From JAVBLW01 sp031553215 (GTDB lineage Bacteria; Bacillota_I; Bacilli_A; Acholeplasmatales; Anaeroplasmataceae): a stretch of 64,000 bases of DNA. Where the stretch lies: the NCBI GenBank assembly GCA_031553215.1, contig JAVBLW010000026.1, forward strand, positions 7,945 through 71,944, read 5' to 3'. This document shows positions 18,149-26,922 of this stretch, piece by piece. The position numbers and the translations under genes are program-made. The notes beneath the pieces are model-generated. The model saw nothing but the letters and a program-made list of their open reading frames with translations, searched no databases and had not been told where the DNA came from. How positions within the stretch are numbered: position 1 is the first letter of the stretch; each line of letters begins with the position of its first letter.

Positions 18149-18627
18149 GGTGTTACAATCATCCTTTCATCAACTGAATCAGATACTAAAATTGTTCCGT
18201 GATCTTTATACTTTTTAAGCACAAAGTGAGTTGCTGTAGATAATACAGATTCCATTGTAGCTAATTTTTCAGATACGAATCTAGCAACTGATTTCATAGA
18301 TTTACCGCTTATAAGCACAGTAAAATCAAATGCCCCTGACATTAGATATACTGCCTCTACTTCTTCAAAATTAAATATTCTTTCTGCAAGCTTATCAAAA
18401 CCAATACCTCTTTGAGGTGTTACTTTTACTTCAATAAGAGCAGTTACTTGTTCATCAGTAGTATTATCCCAATTTATTAGGGTATGGTAACCACAAATGA
18501 TTTTATTTTTTTCCATATCCGCGATTTCATTGGCGACCTCGATCTCAGATACTCCAAGCATAACAGCCAAATCCTTTAAATCAAAACGACTATTATTTTT
18601 TATTAAATTCAAAATTTTATCGCGCAT
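18145..18627 (-). CDS. Lrp/AsnC family transcriptional regulator, AlaR-like
   Basis: 160 aa. An N-terminal helix-turn-helix (residues 1-60: DLKDLAVMLGVSEIEVANEIADMEK) is followed by an RAM/AsnC ligand-binding domain (70-145, with VEAVYLMSGAFDFTVLI). Such proteins sense amino acids and control nearby metabolic genes. Its translational coupling to the aminotransferase suggests it controls that gene. AAGGAG precedes the ATG. Confidence 0.88.
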   Translation of the reverse strand: MRDKILNLIKNNSRFDLKDLAVMLGVSEIEVANEIADMEKNKIICGYHTLINWDNTTDEQVTALIEVKVTPQRGIGFDKLAERIFNFEEVEAVYLMSGAFDFTVLISGKSMKSVARFVSEKLATMESVLSTATHFVLKKYKDHGTILVSDSVDERMIVTP

Positions 18628-18703
18628 ATTATTATCTCCTTCTTGTTTGATATACTCTTTATTCTATCATATTTTAGTTTTTTTGTATCATAAAAATGAC
18701 AAA

Positions 18704-18735
18704 AAAGTAGCACATTTATAATATTGTGCTACTTT
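18704..18735. terminator. Intrinsic terminator after trkH
   Basis: AAAGTAGCACA (18704-18714) pairs with TGTGCTACTTT (18725-18735). A/T runs flank both sides. Confidence 0.85.
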
Positions 18736-18742
18736 ATATATT

Positions 18743-20188
18743 CTATCTTCTTCTTATTGCCTTAACACCTCGTGAAATAGCTATAAAAAGTATATATATT
18801 TCTAATCTTCCGATAAACATACCAAGTATACCAGTCCACATAATTACTGGACTTGCAGTTGGACTACATATCCCGGCCGATAGCCCACCAGTTCCCAATA
18901 TAGCTGAGAACTCATACATAGAGGCCTCTAATGAATGACCATAGAAGGCAAATATCATTGTACCCGTTATAATTGTAAATATATACACTCCTATAAATGT
19001 ATTGTTATCATTTATATCTTTATCAGTAACAAGCATTACACTATCATATCTAGAAATATATCTCGCTCTTACAACCTTTTTATTTGTACAGCGATCTTTT
19101 ATATTCCACCAAATAGATTTTATCAATAACCAAACTCTGAACTGTTTTATACCTGCAGCGGTTGAACCTATTCCTCCACCAATTATCATTACAATAATCA
19201 TAAAAAATATAAAGGCTGATGATAATTCAGCAAAAGGTTTTATTTCAAATCCTGTACCAGAAATACCTGATGTAAAATGGAATAAACTTACTCTTAATCC
19301 CTCACCAAAATTAACGGTTTTAGATACAATAGATAAAGCCATTAATGGAACAAATACTAACATCAAACCATAAAAGAATTTCGTTTCACAGTGATGGAAG
19401 ACTTTTTTTAATTTACCTTTTATTAAAAAAGTATGAATTACTAGATTCGTTAGACCTAATATCATTAATACAATAGTAATTAATTCAATTGCAAAACTAT
19501 TATAACCAGCTATTCCATTAACTTTTGTAGAAAATCCACCAGTCGCAATAGCACTCATAGAGTGATTAATCGCATCAAATAAATTCATTCCACAAATATA
19601 ATATGCAATTGTCCCTGCTAAAATATAACCTGAATATATAGATATAATAAGTCTCGCTGATTTTGCTAAGTTAGGCATTAATCTATCAGAATGACCTTCA
19701 GCCGTATACAAACGCATTCCATGTTTATCTGATAGCGCTGATGTAAATACTAATATTAATCCAATCCCCCCAATTATTTGGGTAAAACTGCGGTAGAATA
19801 AAAATAAATGTGATAATTCTCCAACATTTGAAACAGTTAGTCCAGTAGTTGAAAAACCAGATACTGTTTCAAATATACTATTAGTAAATCCATAGTCTCC
19901 AGTAAGTAAATATGGGAATGAACATATGAAAAATGTAATTATCCATATTAAAACTACTAGTACTGAATCTTGATGATTCTCTAGTTTCTGTTGAACAACC
20001 TTTTTAAAAAGAATTGTTATTATAAATCCCAATGCTATAGCAGAAATCCCTGGAATTATAAAATATATTGAATCTTTATATTCGCTAGGATAGAAAATTA
20101 ATAATACCAATGGACATAGGCATATTAATCCTATCATCATCATAAATTGACCTAAATATCTTATAATTTGTTTATGACTATTCTTCAT
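18743..20188 (-). CDS. TrkH/KtrB-type potassium uptake channel subunit
   Basis: About 481 aa from the ATG at 20188; an in-frame ATG at 20212 is also possible, but neither has an ideal ribosome site. Many membrane helices and repeated selectivity-filter loops are visible (FSTTGLTVSNV, IATGGFSTKVNG, SGTGFEIKPF, LGTGGLSAGI). It forms the membrane pore for K+ uptake, gated by cytoplasmic RCK proteins. Two RCK genes lie immediately upstream, and the second overlaps this gene. Confidence 0.9.
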   Translation of the reverse strand: MKNSHKQIIRYLGQFMMMIGLICLCPLVLLIFYPSEYKDSIYFIIPGISAIALGFIITILFKKVVQQKLENHQDSVLVVLIWIITFFICSFPYLLTGDYGFTNSIFETVSGFSTTGLTVSNVGELSHLFLFYRSFTQIIGGIGLILVFTSALSDKHGMRLYTAEGHSDRLMPNLAKSARLIISIYSGYILAGTIAYYICGMNLFDAINHSMSAIATGGFSTKVNGIAGYNSFAIELITIVLMILGLTNLVIHTFLIKGKLKKVFHHCETKFFYGLMLVFVPLMALSIVSKTVNFGEGLRVSLFHFTSGISGTGFEIKPFAELSSAFIFFMIIVMIIGGGIGSTAAGIKQFRVWLLIKSIWWNIKDRCTNKKVVRARYISRYDSVMLVTDKDINDNNTFIGVYIFTIITGTMIFAFYGHSLEASMYEFSAILGTGGLSAGICSPTASPVIMWTGILGMFIGRLEIYILFIAISRGVKAIRRR

Positions 20189-20858
20189 TTTGTACAGTAG
20201 TCCTTTGAACATATTTCAATACTGCTTTTTGAGTTTGAGGATCAGAAATAATAAGCAACTTATCATTCTCTAAAATCATCGTTTGTCCATTCGGAATAAT
20301 AACATGAGGATTTCTATATACACAGCTAATAGTTGTGTTCTTAGGTAATTCTAGTTCCTTTAGTGTTTTTCCAATAATACTAAATTCTGCTTTTATCTTA
20401 ATTTCAGTTATTGTTATTTTCTCATCTTCTAGACTCAATGTTTTAAATATATCATCTAGAGTTGTTTCATTTTTAACTGTTTGCGATAATAGGTATGTAG
20501 AAGATATTGCACTATCAATACCTAATTTTTTAAATACATCTACATTTTTAGGATTTTTAACTGTGCAAATGCATTTTTTGATATTAAAAATATTTTTTGC
20601 AATTTGACATATTACATAATTATCTGAGTCCACTGAAGATAAAGCTATTAATATATCGAAATCAGCTATCTCTAATTCTTCAAATGTATATGCTTTTGTA
20701 GGATCTCCAATAAATACTGGAATGTTATTTTCTTCAGATAAATAATTTGCAATCACACTATCTTCATTTATAACAACTATTTGATTCTTTTTATTTTCTT
20801 TTAGCATTTTTATAATGAAATCAGCTTCGTGATTTCCACCAACTACTACAACTTTCAT
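20178..20858 (-). CDS. TrkA-like RCK_N + RCK_C regulatory protein
   Basis: 226 aa. The RCK_N domain (1-130) starts VVVVGGNHEADFIIKML; the usual GxGxxG nucleotide loop is degraded to GGNHEA. An RCK_C domain (about 140-220) follows, with IIGKTLKELELP and MILENDKLLIIS. It likely gates TrkH together with the RCK protein upstream, whose stop is adjacent. It may be a subunit that does not bind nucleotide through its own loop. Confidence 0.85.
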   Translation of the reverse strand: MKVVVVGGNHEADFIIKMLKENKKNQIVVINEDSVIANYLSEENNIPVFIGDPTKAYTFEELEIADFDILIALSSVDSDNYVICQIAKNIFNIKKCICTVKNPKNVDVFKKLGIDSAISSTYLLSQTVKNETTLDDIFKTLSLEDEKITITEIKIKAEFSIIGKTLKELELPKNTTISCVYRNPHVIIPNGQTMILENDKLLIISDPQTQKAVLKYVQRTTVQNEE

Positions 20859-21280
20859 TATAAAGCACCTCCATCTTCGTTATACATTGAAACAAATTCA
20901 TCAAAGGATAAAATAAATGGATAGATTGCTTTTATATTTGTGTTTTCTAACAACTTACTTTTTTTATTATCTGCAAGTCTAATAAAAATTGAAGGTACTT
21001 TAAAAATATGAAAACATATATGAGCAACAAAAATATTAACATTATCATTATCTGTGACAATAGTAACAGATGTCGCTTCCTTAATAAATGATTTAGTTAA
21101 AAATTCAATATCGGTTGCATCACCCTCAAGAGTATAACCATTAAATGCATCAGCTAATCTTCTAAAAGACGACGCCTCTTTATCAATCATTATTACATTC
21201 TTACCATTAGTTGATAGGTGCGTAGCAATTGAAGATCCTAAGCGTCCACATCCAATGACAATCGATTTATTTTTTTTCAT
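20858..21280 (-). CDS. TrkA-like RCK_N-only protein
   Basis: 140 aa from the ATG at 21280, with GAGGAAG upstream; an in-frame ATG at 21298 places that site inside the gene. It has an intact Rossmann motif (IVIGCGRLGSSIATHL) with an acidic residue at the end of strand 2 (MIDKE) and EGDATDIEFL, as in RCK_N domains. No RCK_C follows. With the next gene it makes up roughly the equivalent of a split TrkA. Confidence 0.85.
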   Translation of the reverse strand: MKKNKSIVIGCGRLGSSIATHLSTNGKNVIMIDKEASSFRRLADAFNGYTLEGDATDIEFLTKSFIKEATSVTIVTDNDNVNIFVAHICFHIFKVPSIFIRLADNKKSKLLENTNIKAIYPFILSFDEFVSMYNEDGGAL

Positions 21281-21346
21281 ACATCTTCCTCTTTTCATTT
21301 AAAAAGATATTATGCTAATAATTATACCATAAATTCATTAAATCTA

Positions 21347-22570
21347 CTATGATATTAGCTCCTCTTTGACTTCAGTATACTCAACATCATCATCTTCATC
21401 ATCAAAATCAAAAAGACCTTTAAGCACTTCCAAACTAAGTGGATCATTTTCATCCAAACCTGGTAATTGCATTTTCGATGTAATGAGTTTATTTACAAAA
21501 TCAAACATTGCCCTACAAGCATTTTCATCAATATATTTTTTCTTTTCTTTTGATGCTCCCATATTCAACATTTCACCAGTAGCATCATTAATTTCAAACA
21601 TAAAATTATCAATACTTTCATTTTCTAACTTTAAAGAAAGCTCAATTCCCAATGAATTCAAAAGTTCATATAAAGAAAAATATAATTGACGATTATTTAG
21701 CGTTAATTTTTTTGGTATACCATACTCTTCAAACAATTCTTTCAACATACTTATCATATAACTTCTATAGTTTTCAGGAACTGCCACAATAACTTCAGAA
21801 TCTAATAATAGATATTCTTCATCTGCATATACACAAAACAATGGAGTAACTGCAATATTAGAATCTTTTGTTTTTACTGGAACGAATGCATTTCTAGTTA
21901 AAAAGAAATTTTCATTATCAGTAATCTCACACTTTTCAAATTCATTTTTTTCTTCCAATGTAAAAGGGACATATTCATATTCCCTTTCCAAATAAGGAAG
22001 TGGTAACATATTTAGCGAGTAAATTTGTTTTTTATAAGAAATTCCAACATGGGCTGCCTTTGATTCTTTAAATCCCTCAAGCAATGTATCCTTTTCTCTA
22101 TTTACTAAAAAGATTAAAACATCTAAAACTTTTATAATTTCATCGGCTTCTTTATTGGTAGGAATTCTTGGCATATAGCCTTTTTTATGAGTCCTAAGGA
22201 CAAGATTATCTTTTGCTTTTAGTTTAATATCTTTTGATTCAAAATATTTTATTTCATCTTTTTCCATTTGAGTTTTTTTACAATTAAGGACATGAATAGA
22301 TGCAAGATCTGAATATGTAAAAGCACTATCTGTCTTTATACTAAATAGATCATGTACAGAGTTCAATCCATCATTATCTAAAAATATGGATACACCATAT
22401 GCACCACTTCCATCATCTTCTATGATACTAGCTATCCTTTCTTTTTTTCCATCTACAATATAAAAAGTGTCTTGCATGGTAAAGTTTTCCCATGTTTGAA
22501 CTTTCTTTAATTGTTTCATTTGTAAAATAATATATTCATATTTATCTTTACTTAGCGTTATGAACCTCAT
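21347..22570 (-). CDS. Protein of unknown function (possibly DUF7309 + DUF6930)
   Basis: 407 aa from the ATG at 22570 (GAGGAAG upstream, right after the rsmD stop). No signal peptide or membrane helix. Two globular halves are suggested: residues 1-215 with HKKGYMPRIPTNKEADEII, and residues 215-380 with LFEEYGIPKKLTLNNRQLY. The tail is very acidic (FDFDDEDDDVEY). The general pattern reminds me of the DUF7309/DUF6930 proteins of gut Firmicutes, but I cannot confirm that. It follows rsmD by one base. Confidence 0.6.
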   Translation of the reverse strand: MRFITLSKDKYEYIILQMKQLKKVQTWENFTMQDTFYIVDGKKERIASIIEDDGSGAYGVSIFLDNDGLNSVHDLFSIKTDSAFTYSDLASIHVLNCKKTQMEKDEIKYFESKDIKLKAKDNLVLRTHKKGYMPRIPTNKEADEIIKVLDVLIFLVNREKDTLLEGFKESKAAHVGISYKKQIYSLNMLPLPYLEREYEYVPFTLEEKNEFEKCEITDNENFFLTRNAFVPVKTKDSNIAVTPLFCVYADEEYLLLDSEVIVAVPENYRSYMISMLKELFEEYGIPKKLTLNNRQLYFSLYELLNSLGIELSLKLENESIDNFMFEINDATGEMLNMGASKEKKKYIDENACRAMFDFVNKLITSKMQLPGLDENDPLSLEVLKGLFDFDDEDDDVEYTEVKEELIS

Positions 22571-22571
22571 T

Positions 22572-23120
22572 TTATTCACTTCCTCTATATATTACAACAC
22601 GTTTTATTCCATATTTTTTATCTTTTATTTTTACGTATTTTCCAATTTTATCACTACAAATAGTTTCATAGTGCATTTCAAAAGATAATATTCCATTTTC
22701 ATTAAGCATATTATTATCACTAATGTACTTAATTATTTCATCTACATTAACAATAGCATATGGAGGGTCTAAAAATATCAAATCAAATTTCTTGTCTTTT
22801 AAATTCTCTAAAGCTGTTTTATAATCAAAATTTAAAAAATGCATATCTGAAAAACACCCAAGACTTTTACAGTTTTTCTTTACTATTTCTAAAGCCTTTG
22901 AATTAAGATCATTAAAATATACCGTATCTATTCCTCTACTATAAGATTCAATTCCCATAGCACCACTGCCAGCAAAAAGATCAAGTGCAATCCCGCCATC
23001 AAAAAATTGACCTATTAAGTTAAAAATTGCTTGTCTTACTTTATCAGAAGTTTCTCTCGTGGTTTCTAAATTAGTTATTTCAATATTTCTAGACTTATAT
23101 TTTCCTGCATTAATTCTCAT
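22572..23120 (-). CDS. rsmD: 16S rRNA (guanine966-N2)-methyltransferase
   Basis: 182 aa from the ATG at 23120, with AAGGTG upstream. Typical start MRINAGKYKSRNI, then TRETSDKVRQAIFNLI, SAM motif LDLFAGSGAMGIE and catalytic FLDPPYA. It methylates G966 of 16S rRNA. A TGTTAAAAT extended -10 lies close upstream. Confidence 0.93.
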   Translation of the reverse strand: MRINAGKYKSRNIEITNLETTRETSDKVRQAIFNLIGQFFDGGIALDLFAGSGAMGIESYSRGIDTVYFNDLNSKALEIVKKNCKSLGCFSDMHFLNFDYKTALENLKDKKFDLIFLDPPYAIVNVDEIIKYISDNNMLNENGILSFEMHYETICSDKIGKYVKIKDKKYGIKRVVIYRGSE

Positions 23121-23181
23121 GTTTTTCACCTTCTTTTTATTTTAACATATTTTTTTTAATTTTTATGTATAAGTTATGAAT

Positions 23182-23210
23182 TTGGGTTAATAATATAATT
23201 GCGATATAAA
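23182..23210 (+). promoter_or_regulatory. Promoter of the candidate plus-strand sRNA
   Basis: TTGGGT (23182-23187) and TATAAA (23205-23210) with a 17-base spacer. Predicted start near 23217, exactly at the first hairpin. Confidence 0.5.
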
Positions 23211-23216
23211 ATCGCT

Positions 23217-23335
23217 GAAGAATTCCCCTATTCTTCATTAGAAGTCATAGACTATCTATACTTCTTTTCTCCCTTTCACATACATACTTCAAACTTACTC
23301 AAAGAAAAAGACTAGTTGAAACTAGTTTTTTTCTT
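23217..23335 (+). ncRNA. Candidate small RNA with C-rich loop
   Basis: A gene-free gap between rsmD and the helicase gene holds, on the plus strand, a promoter, a 5' hairpin (GAAGAAT-TCCCCT-ATTCTTC, 23217-23236) and a second hairpin (23241-23264). A pyrimidine-rich single strand with TCTCCCTTTC follows, then an intrinsic terminator (ACTAGT / ACTAGT plus T7, 23311-23332). No open reading frame of note. The C-rich loop and tail resemble the UCCC seed motifs of Firmicute sRNAs that bind ribosome sites. No match to a known family is claimed. Confidence 0.5.
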
Positions 23336-23347
23336 TTATAAAGAAAA

Positions 23348-23364
23348 AAGAGTCATAGACTCTT
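23348..23364 (-). terminator. Intrinsic terminator of the DEAD-box helicase gene
   Basis: AAGAGTC-TAT-GACTCTT followed by a T run on the minus strand; the stem reaches the stop codon. Confidence 0.85.
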
Positions 23365-25045
23365 ATTCCTCTAATCGATCAACACGACTAACTTTTATTT
23401 TAACACCTTGATAATTTTTACCATCTATTTTTGTCAAATATTTAAATGCTGGCGAAGTAATTTCTAATGTAGTTCCATTTTTGTTAATAACAATATCTCC
23501 TACATTTTCCTTTTTTACTCCTCCTAATTTTTCAATTAGACTTAATAAAATTTGAGGACGAAGTAATTCTTTTTTACCTATATTTAATTTTGCATAAACA
23601 TATTTTTTACTATTATTAGATTTACCAAAAGAATTATTTGATTCTCTATCTCTATCTTGGCCTTTTTCTCTACCATTACGTGGAGTTCTTTCATTTCTAT
23701 CAGTTCTGTCATTTCTATCTCTCTTAGTCGCAACTAATTCAATAGTATTATAAGTTTTCTTATAATTAACTAAATTGATATCAATTAAAGCATTAATAAT
23801 TTTTTCAACAGGAATTTCTTGTTTTGCAAGTTTATTGATAATTTTCATGTTTTGATCCATGTTATTATCTAAATTTGCTAATATTTTTTCCATTAGTTTG
23901 TTTCCTATTTTTTCATTGATTTCTTCTACAGTAGGAATTTCCTTAACAGTCATTTCTGACTTTGTAAAATCTTCAATGATTTTAACTTTACGTCTTTCAC
24001 TTGGTGATGCTAAAGAAATTGATAAACCTTTTAATCCAGCTCTACCAGTACGACCAATACGGTGCACATAAACTTCATCTTCCATTGGTAAGTCAAAATT
24101 TATAATAGCTTCTAGTCCAGAAACGTCAATTCCACGAGCTGCTACGTCAGTAGCAATCAAGATATTAATGTTTCCAGCTCTAAATGAGCCCATTACTCTA
24201 TCTCTCACCATTTGTTTTAAATCACCATGTAATCCATCAACACTATAATTGTGTTTTTGTAAGAAAGCAACTAGTTCATCAACTTTACTTTTTGTATTAG
24301 AGAATATAATACAACTTTTAAAATTATTTAAGTCTAATAAACGAATTAATAAATCCATTTTACTTTCTCTTTTGCAATAGTATAAATGTTGTTCAATCTT
24401 TTCAACTGTTAAAGTTTTCTTCTTAACAACAATATGAGTAGGATCATTTTGATACTTCTTAGCAACTTTTTTTATAAATTCTGGCATTGTAGCACTAAAT
24501 AAAGCTGTTTGTCTTTCACTTGGAGTTTTAGATAAAATAGTTTCTAAGTCTTCTTGGAATCCCATTTTAAGCATTTCATCTGCTTCATCTAATACTAAAG
24601 TTGAAAGATTTTCGAAATTCAAAGTCTTTCTATCCATATGGTCAATAATACGACCTGGAGTCCCTACAACGATTTGTGGTCTTTGTTTTAAAGCACGAAT
24701 TTGTTTTTCGTATGATTCTCCACCATAGATTGTTGCGATTTTAATATCGCTTTTATATTTTATTAATTTTGTTAATTCATTCGATACCTGTAAAGATAAT
24801 TCTCGTGTTGGACATAACACAAGTGCTTGAATGTTTTTATCATTTGGAAGAATTTTTGATATGATAGGTATACCATATGCAAAAGTCTTTCCTGTCCCTG
24901 TTTGAGCTTGACCAATCATATCTTTTCCTTCGTTCATAACAGGAATAGCCGCAACTTGTATTTCAGTTGGATTTTCTATTTCTAATTCATGCAAAGCTTC
25001 TAAGATATCTAAATCTATATTCAAATCTTTAAATTTTGTTTCCAT
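23363..25045 (-). CDS. DEAD-box ATP-dependent RNA helicase (CshA/DeaD family)
   Basis: 560 aa. All helicase motifs are present: AQTGTGKT, PTRELSLQ, TPGRIIDH, DEADEML, SAT, and HRIGRTGRAG. Residues about 435-475 form an Arg/Asp/Asn-rich flexible linker, and 480-555 form a DbpA-type RNA-binding domain (YAKLNIGKKELLRPQILLSL). It unwinds structured RNA in ribosome assembly, mRNA decay or cold adaptation. It has its own promoter and a hairpin in its short leader. Confidence 0.92.
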   Translation of the reverse strand: METKFKDLNIDLDILEALHELEIENPTEIQVAAIPVMNEGKDMIGQAQTGTGKTFAYGIPIISKILPNDKNIQALVLCPTRELSLQVSNELTKLIKYKSDIKIATIYGGESYEKQIRALKQRPQIVVGTPGRIIDHMDRKTLNFENLSTLVLDEADEMLKMGFQEDLETILSKTPSERQTALFSATMPEFIKKVAKKYQNDPTHIVVKKKTLTVEKIEQHLYYCKRESKMDLLIRLLDLNNFKSCIIFSNTKSKVDELVAFLQKHNYSVDGLHGDLKQMVRDRVMGSFRAGNINILIATDVAARGIDVSGLEAIINFDLPMEDEVYVHRIGRTGRAGLKGLSISLASPSERRKVKIIEDFTKSEMTVKEIPTVEEINEKIGNKLMEKILANLDNNMDQNMKIINKLAKQEIPVEKIINALIDINLVNYKKTYNTIELVATKRDRNDRTDRNERTPRNGREKGQDRDRESNNSFGKSNNSKKYVYAKLNIGKKELLRPQILLSLIEKLGGVKKENVGDIVINKNGTTLEITSPAFKYLTKIDGKNYQGVKIKVSRVDRLEE

Positions 25046-25060
25046 TTAATCACATCTTTC

Positions 25061-25087
25061 AAAAAAAATAAGTAGATTACTCTACTT
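25061..25087 (-). promoter_or_regulatory. Terminator-like hairpin in the helicase leader
   Basis: On the minus strand AAGTAGA-GTAA-TCTACTT is followed by TATTTTTTTT, between the promoter (25101-25129) and the ATG at 25045. It starts only a few bases after the predicted transcript start, so it may be a 5' stabilising stem or an attenuator. Confidence 0.5.
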
Positions 25088-25100
25088 CATAACCTTATTA

Positions 25101-25129
25101 ATTATACCACTATCATTATTCAATTGCAA
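25101..25129 (-). promoter_or_regulatory. Strong promoter of the DEAD-box helicase gene
   Basis: TTGCAA (25124-25129), a 17-base spacer, and TATAAT (25101-25106) with an extended TGG just before it. Confidence 0.8.
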
Positions 25130-25159
25130 ACATTTATTAATAATAGCGTTTTCTACAAA

Positions 25160-25181
25160 AAAATAGGAATCTTATGATTCC
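25160..25181 (-). terminator. Intrinsic terminator of the M42 peptidase gene
   Basis: GGAATC / GATTCC stem overlapping the stop codon, followed by ATTTTTTTG on the minus strand. Confidence 0.75.
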
Positions 25182-26254
25182 CAAATCTTTTTCACAACAT
25201 CCTTATCTAAACGCTTTATTACTTCTGTCATTAGCTTAACACCATTAATATAGTCATCATAATGAATCATTGATGTATGTGAATGAATGTATCTCGAAGG
25301 AATACCAATTGATAATGAAGGCGCTCCAATTCTAGAAGTTGATATCTTAGAGGCATCAGTTCCTCCACCCTTCATCACTGTTACTTGATATGGTATCTTT
25401 TGTTCTTCAGCAACTGCACATACAAATTCGAATAATGCTTTATGTCCAATAGTACCTGCATCATAAATATGAACTTGAGGACCCTTACCTAATTCATATC
25501 CCTCTTTATCTCCACCGCTTGGAAAATCTTTTGCCAATGAAACATCAAATGAAAATCCAATTTGTGGTTCTACTAGAAATGATGATGTCATAGCTCCACG
25601 ACATCCTACCTCTTCTTGAGTAGATCCAACCGCTGCATATATATTTGGATGACCTTCTTTTTTTAGGTTTTCCATTACATCAATAACCATAGCACATCCA
25701 ATACGACAATCCCAAGCTTTGGCCATTAAATGTTTTTGATCTTTACCCATTACTTTAAATTCAGTATATGGTGTAATCATATCTCCTCGTTTAATTCCTA
25801 GAGACAATACTTCCTCTTTTGAACTACATCCAATATCAATAAATACATCTTCAAAAAATTTATTTCTATCATCTATTTTAGGAGTACTAGAACCATGAGG
25901 TGGTATTGAGCCAACTACTCCATGAAATTTTTCACCTTTTGAATTAGTAACTGTAACTTGTTGAGCACTTACTACCAACGGGTTCCATCCACCTAAAGGA
26001 ATGATTGTTAAATATCCACCTTCAGTAATCGTATTTATCATAAATCCCACTTCATCCATGTGTCCTGAGCACATAATCGTTGGACCAGCAGAATCGCCAA
26101 TTAATTTTGAAATAACGCTCCCCATTCCATCATAGGAAACTTCATTATTAATTTCTTTAAATTTTTTTGACATATAATGCTTTACTTCCTTTTCATTTCC
26201 AGGAACTGCATTTAAATCCGTTATCTCTTTTAATAATTTTAACTTCTTATCCAT
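25172..26254 (-). CDS. M42 family metallo-aminopeptidase
   Basis: 360 aa from the ATG at 26254; the in-frame GTG at 26263 is too close to the Shine-Dalgarno sequence. Metal ligands and catalytic residues are visible in CSGHMDEVGFM, KAWDCRIGCAM, STQEEVGCRGA, FSFDVSLAKDFPSGG and HSHTSMIH. M42 enzymes are dodecameric cytosolic peptidases that trim peptides; specificity (glutamyl, leucyl) cannot be told. It lies downstream of the 6S RNA gene and may get some readthrough from it. Confidence 0.92.
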   Translation of the reverse strand: MDKKLKLLKEITDLNAVPGNEKEVKHYMSKKFKEINNEVSYDGMGSVISKLIGDSAGPTIMCSGHMDEVGFMINTITEGGYLTIIPLGGWNPLVVSAQQVTVTNSKGEKFHGVVGSIPPHGSSTPKIDDRNKFFEDVFIDIGCSSKEEVLSLGIKRGDMITPYTEFKVMGKDQKHLMAKAWDCRIGCAMVIDVMENLKKEGHPNIYAAVGSTQEEVGCRGAMTSSFLVEPQIGFSFDVSLAKDFPSGGDKEGYELGKGPQVHIYDAGTIGHKALFEFVCAVAEEQKIPYQVTVMKGGGTDASKISTSRIGAPSLSIGIPSRYIHSHTSMIHYDDYINGVKLMTEVIKRLDKDVVKKIWES

Positions 26255-26301
26255 ATATATCACATCCTTTTCTTATTATATCATTTTTTTATAAAAATAT
26301 T

Positions 26302-26485
26302 AAAAAAATCCCCGCAAAATTGCGGAGACCATACTGCTAAGTACTAGGAGGCAGTGAAGAACGTTTTGTTATTCTTCAGGTCCTCTTAATTATTCTTTAG
26401 GATTCTTTATTAAAAATAAAGCTTTCACACCAAATAACTCTTAGACCAATTTTATGTTAGTTGGGTTCCACGGCGATTCCTAGTA
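26302..26485 (-). ncRNA. ssrS: 6S RNA (probable ssrS)
   Basis: A gene-free stretch with a near-perfect promoter upstream. Transcribed on the minus strand, it folds as a long hairpin: closing stem TACTAGGA / TCCTAGTA (26478-26485 with 26342-26349), then GTG-GAAC / GTTC-TT-CAC. A large central bubble follows, then GGTC / GACC and an apical AT-rich hairpin. It ends in a terminator, CTCCGC-AATTTT-GCGGGG plus T7 (26302-26327). Length (about 150 nt plus terminator), the central bubble and monocistronic strong expression fit 6S RNA, which sequesters sigma-A RNA polymerase. I recognise the architecture more than the sequence. Confidence 0.7.
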
Positions 26486-26490
26486 ATTTC

Positions 26491-26519
26491 ATTATAACAA
26501 ATTACTATGAATGCGTCAA
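26491..26519 (-). promoter_or_regulatory. Very strong promoter of the 6S RNA
   Basis: TTGACG (26514-26519), 17-base spacer, TATAAT (26491-26496) with an extended TGT element. Confidence 0.85.
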
Positions 26520-26524
26520 ATGAT

Positions 26525-26851
26525 TTACGCCATAATTATTTTTATGATTCCTACCCCAATCAAGAACAACGCAATTAATATCATATATTTATCACTCTTA
26601 TCTTTTCTACCAACAGCCATAGTTGAATTAAGCGTTGCTATAAAAATAGTTATTATTCCTAATCCTATTAATGATATTGCTGAATTATAAGTCTTAAGAA
26701 AAGTAATGTTTTTATCTAACGCCACCACAAAGATAAAGAAAACAAGATTTGTTATTAATAAAATAGCTGCCATTATACCAATCGCTATTTTTAATGTTAT
26801 CACTTTAGGTGTATTTATATTTTTTTTCACAGGTCTTTTTTGATTATTCAT
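26525..26851 (-). CDS. Small membrane protein of unknown function
   Basis: 108 aa from the ATG at 26851, preceded by AAAGGAG; longer frames start inside the promoter. Three hydrophobic segments (about 22-45, 55-77 and 90-107) and a basic N-terminus. Not recognised. It has its own promoter at 26879-26907, and its stop overlaps the region of the 6S promoter. Confidence 0.65.
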   Translation of the reverse strand: MNNQKRPVKKNINTPKVITLKIAIGIMAAILLITNLVFFIFVVALDKNITFLKTYNSAISLIGLGIITIFIATLNSTMAVGRKDKSDKYMILIALFLIGVGIIKIIMA

Positions 26852-26878
26852 AGTTGTTAATACTCCTTTAATGAAAAC

Positions 26879-26907
26879 ATTATAACAAATAATAACTTCT
26901 TTTACAA
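26879..26907 (-). promoter_or_regulatory. Promoter of the small membrane protein
   Basis: TTGTAA (26902-26907), 17-base spacer, TATAAT (26879-26884) with extended TGT. Confidence 0.75.
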
Positions 26908-26922
26908 ACAAAAAATTATGTA

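Noticed and set aside
23130..23362. The rsmD-helicase gap as 6S RNA or as an rsmD riboswitch
   Set aside because: Its hairpins are separate and short, and a plus-strand promoter and terminator frame them better; the 6S architecture is found at 26302-26485.
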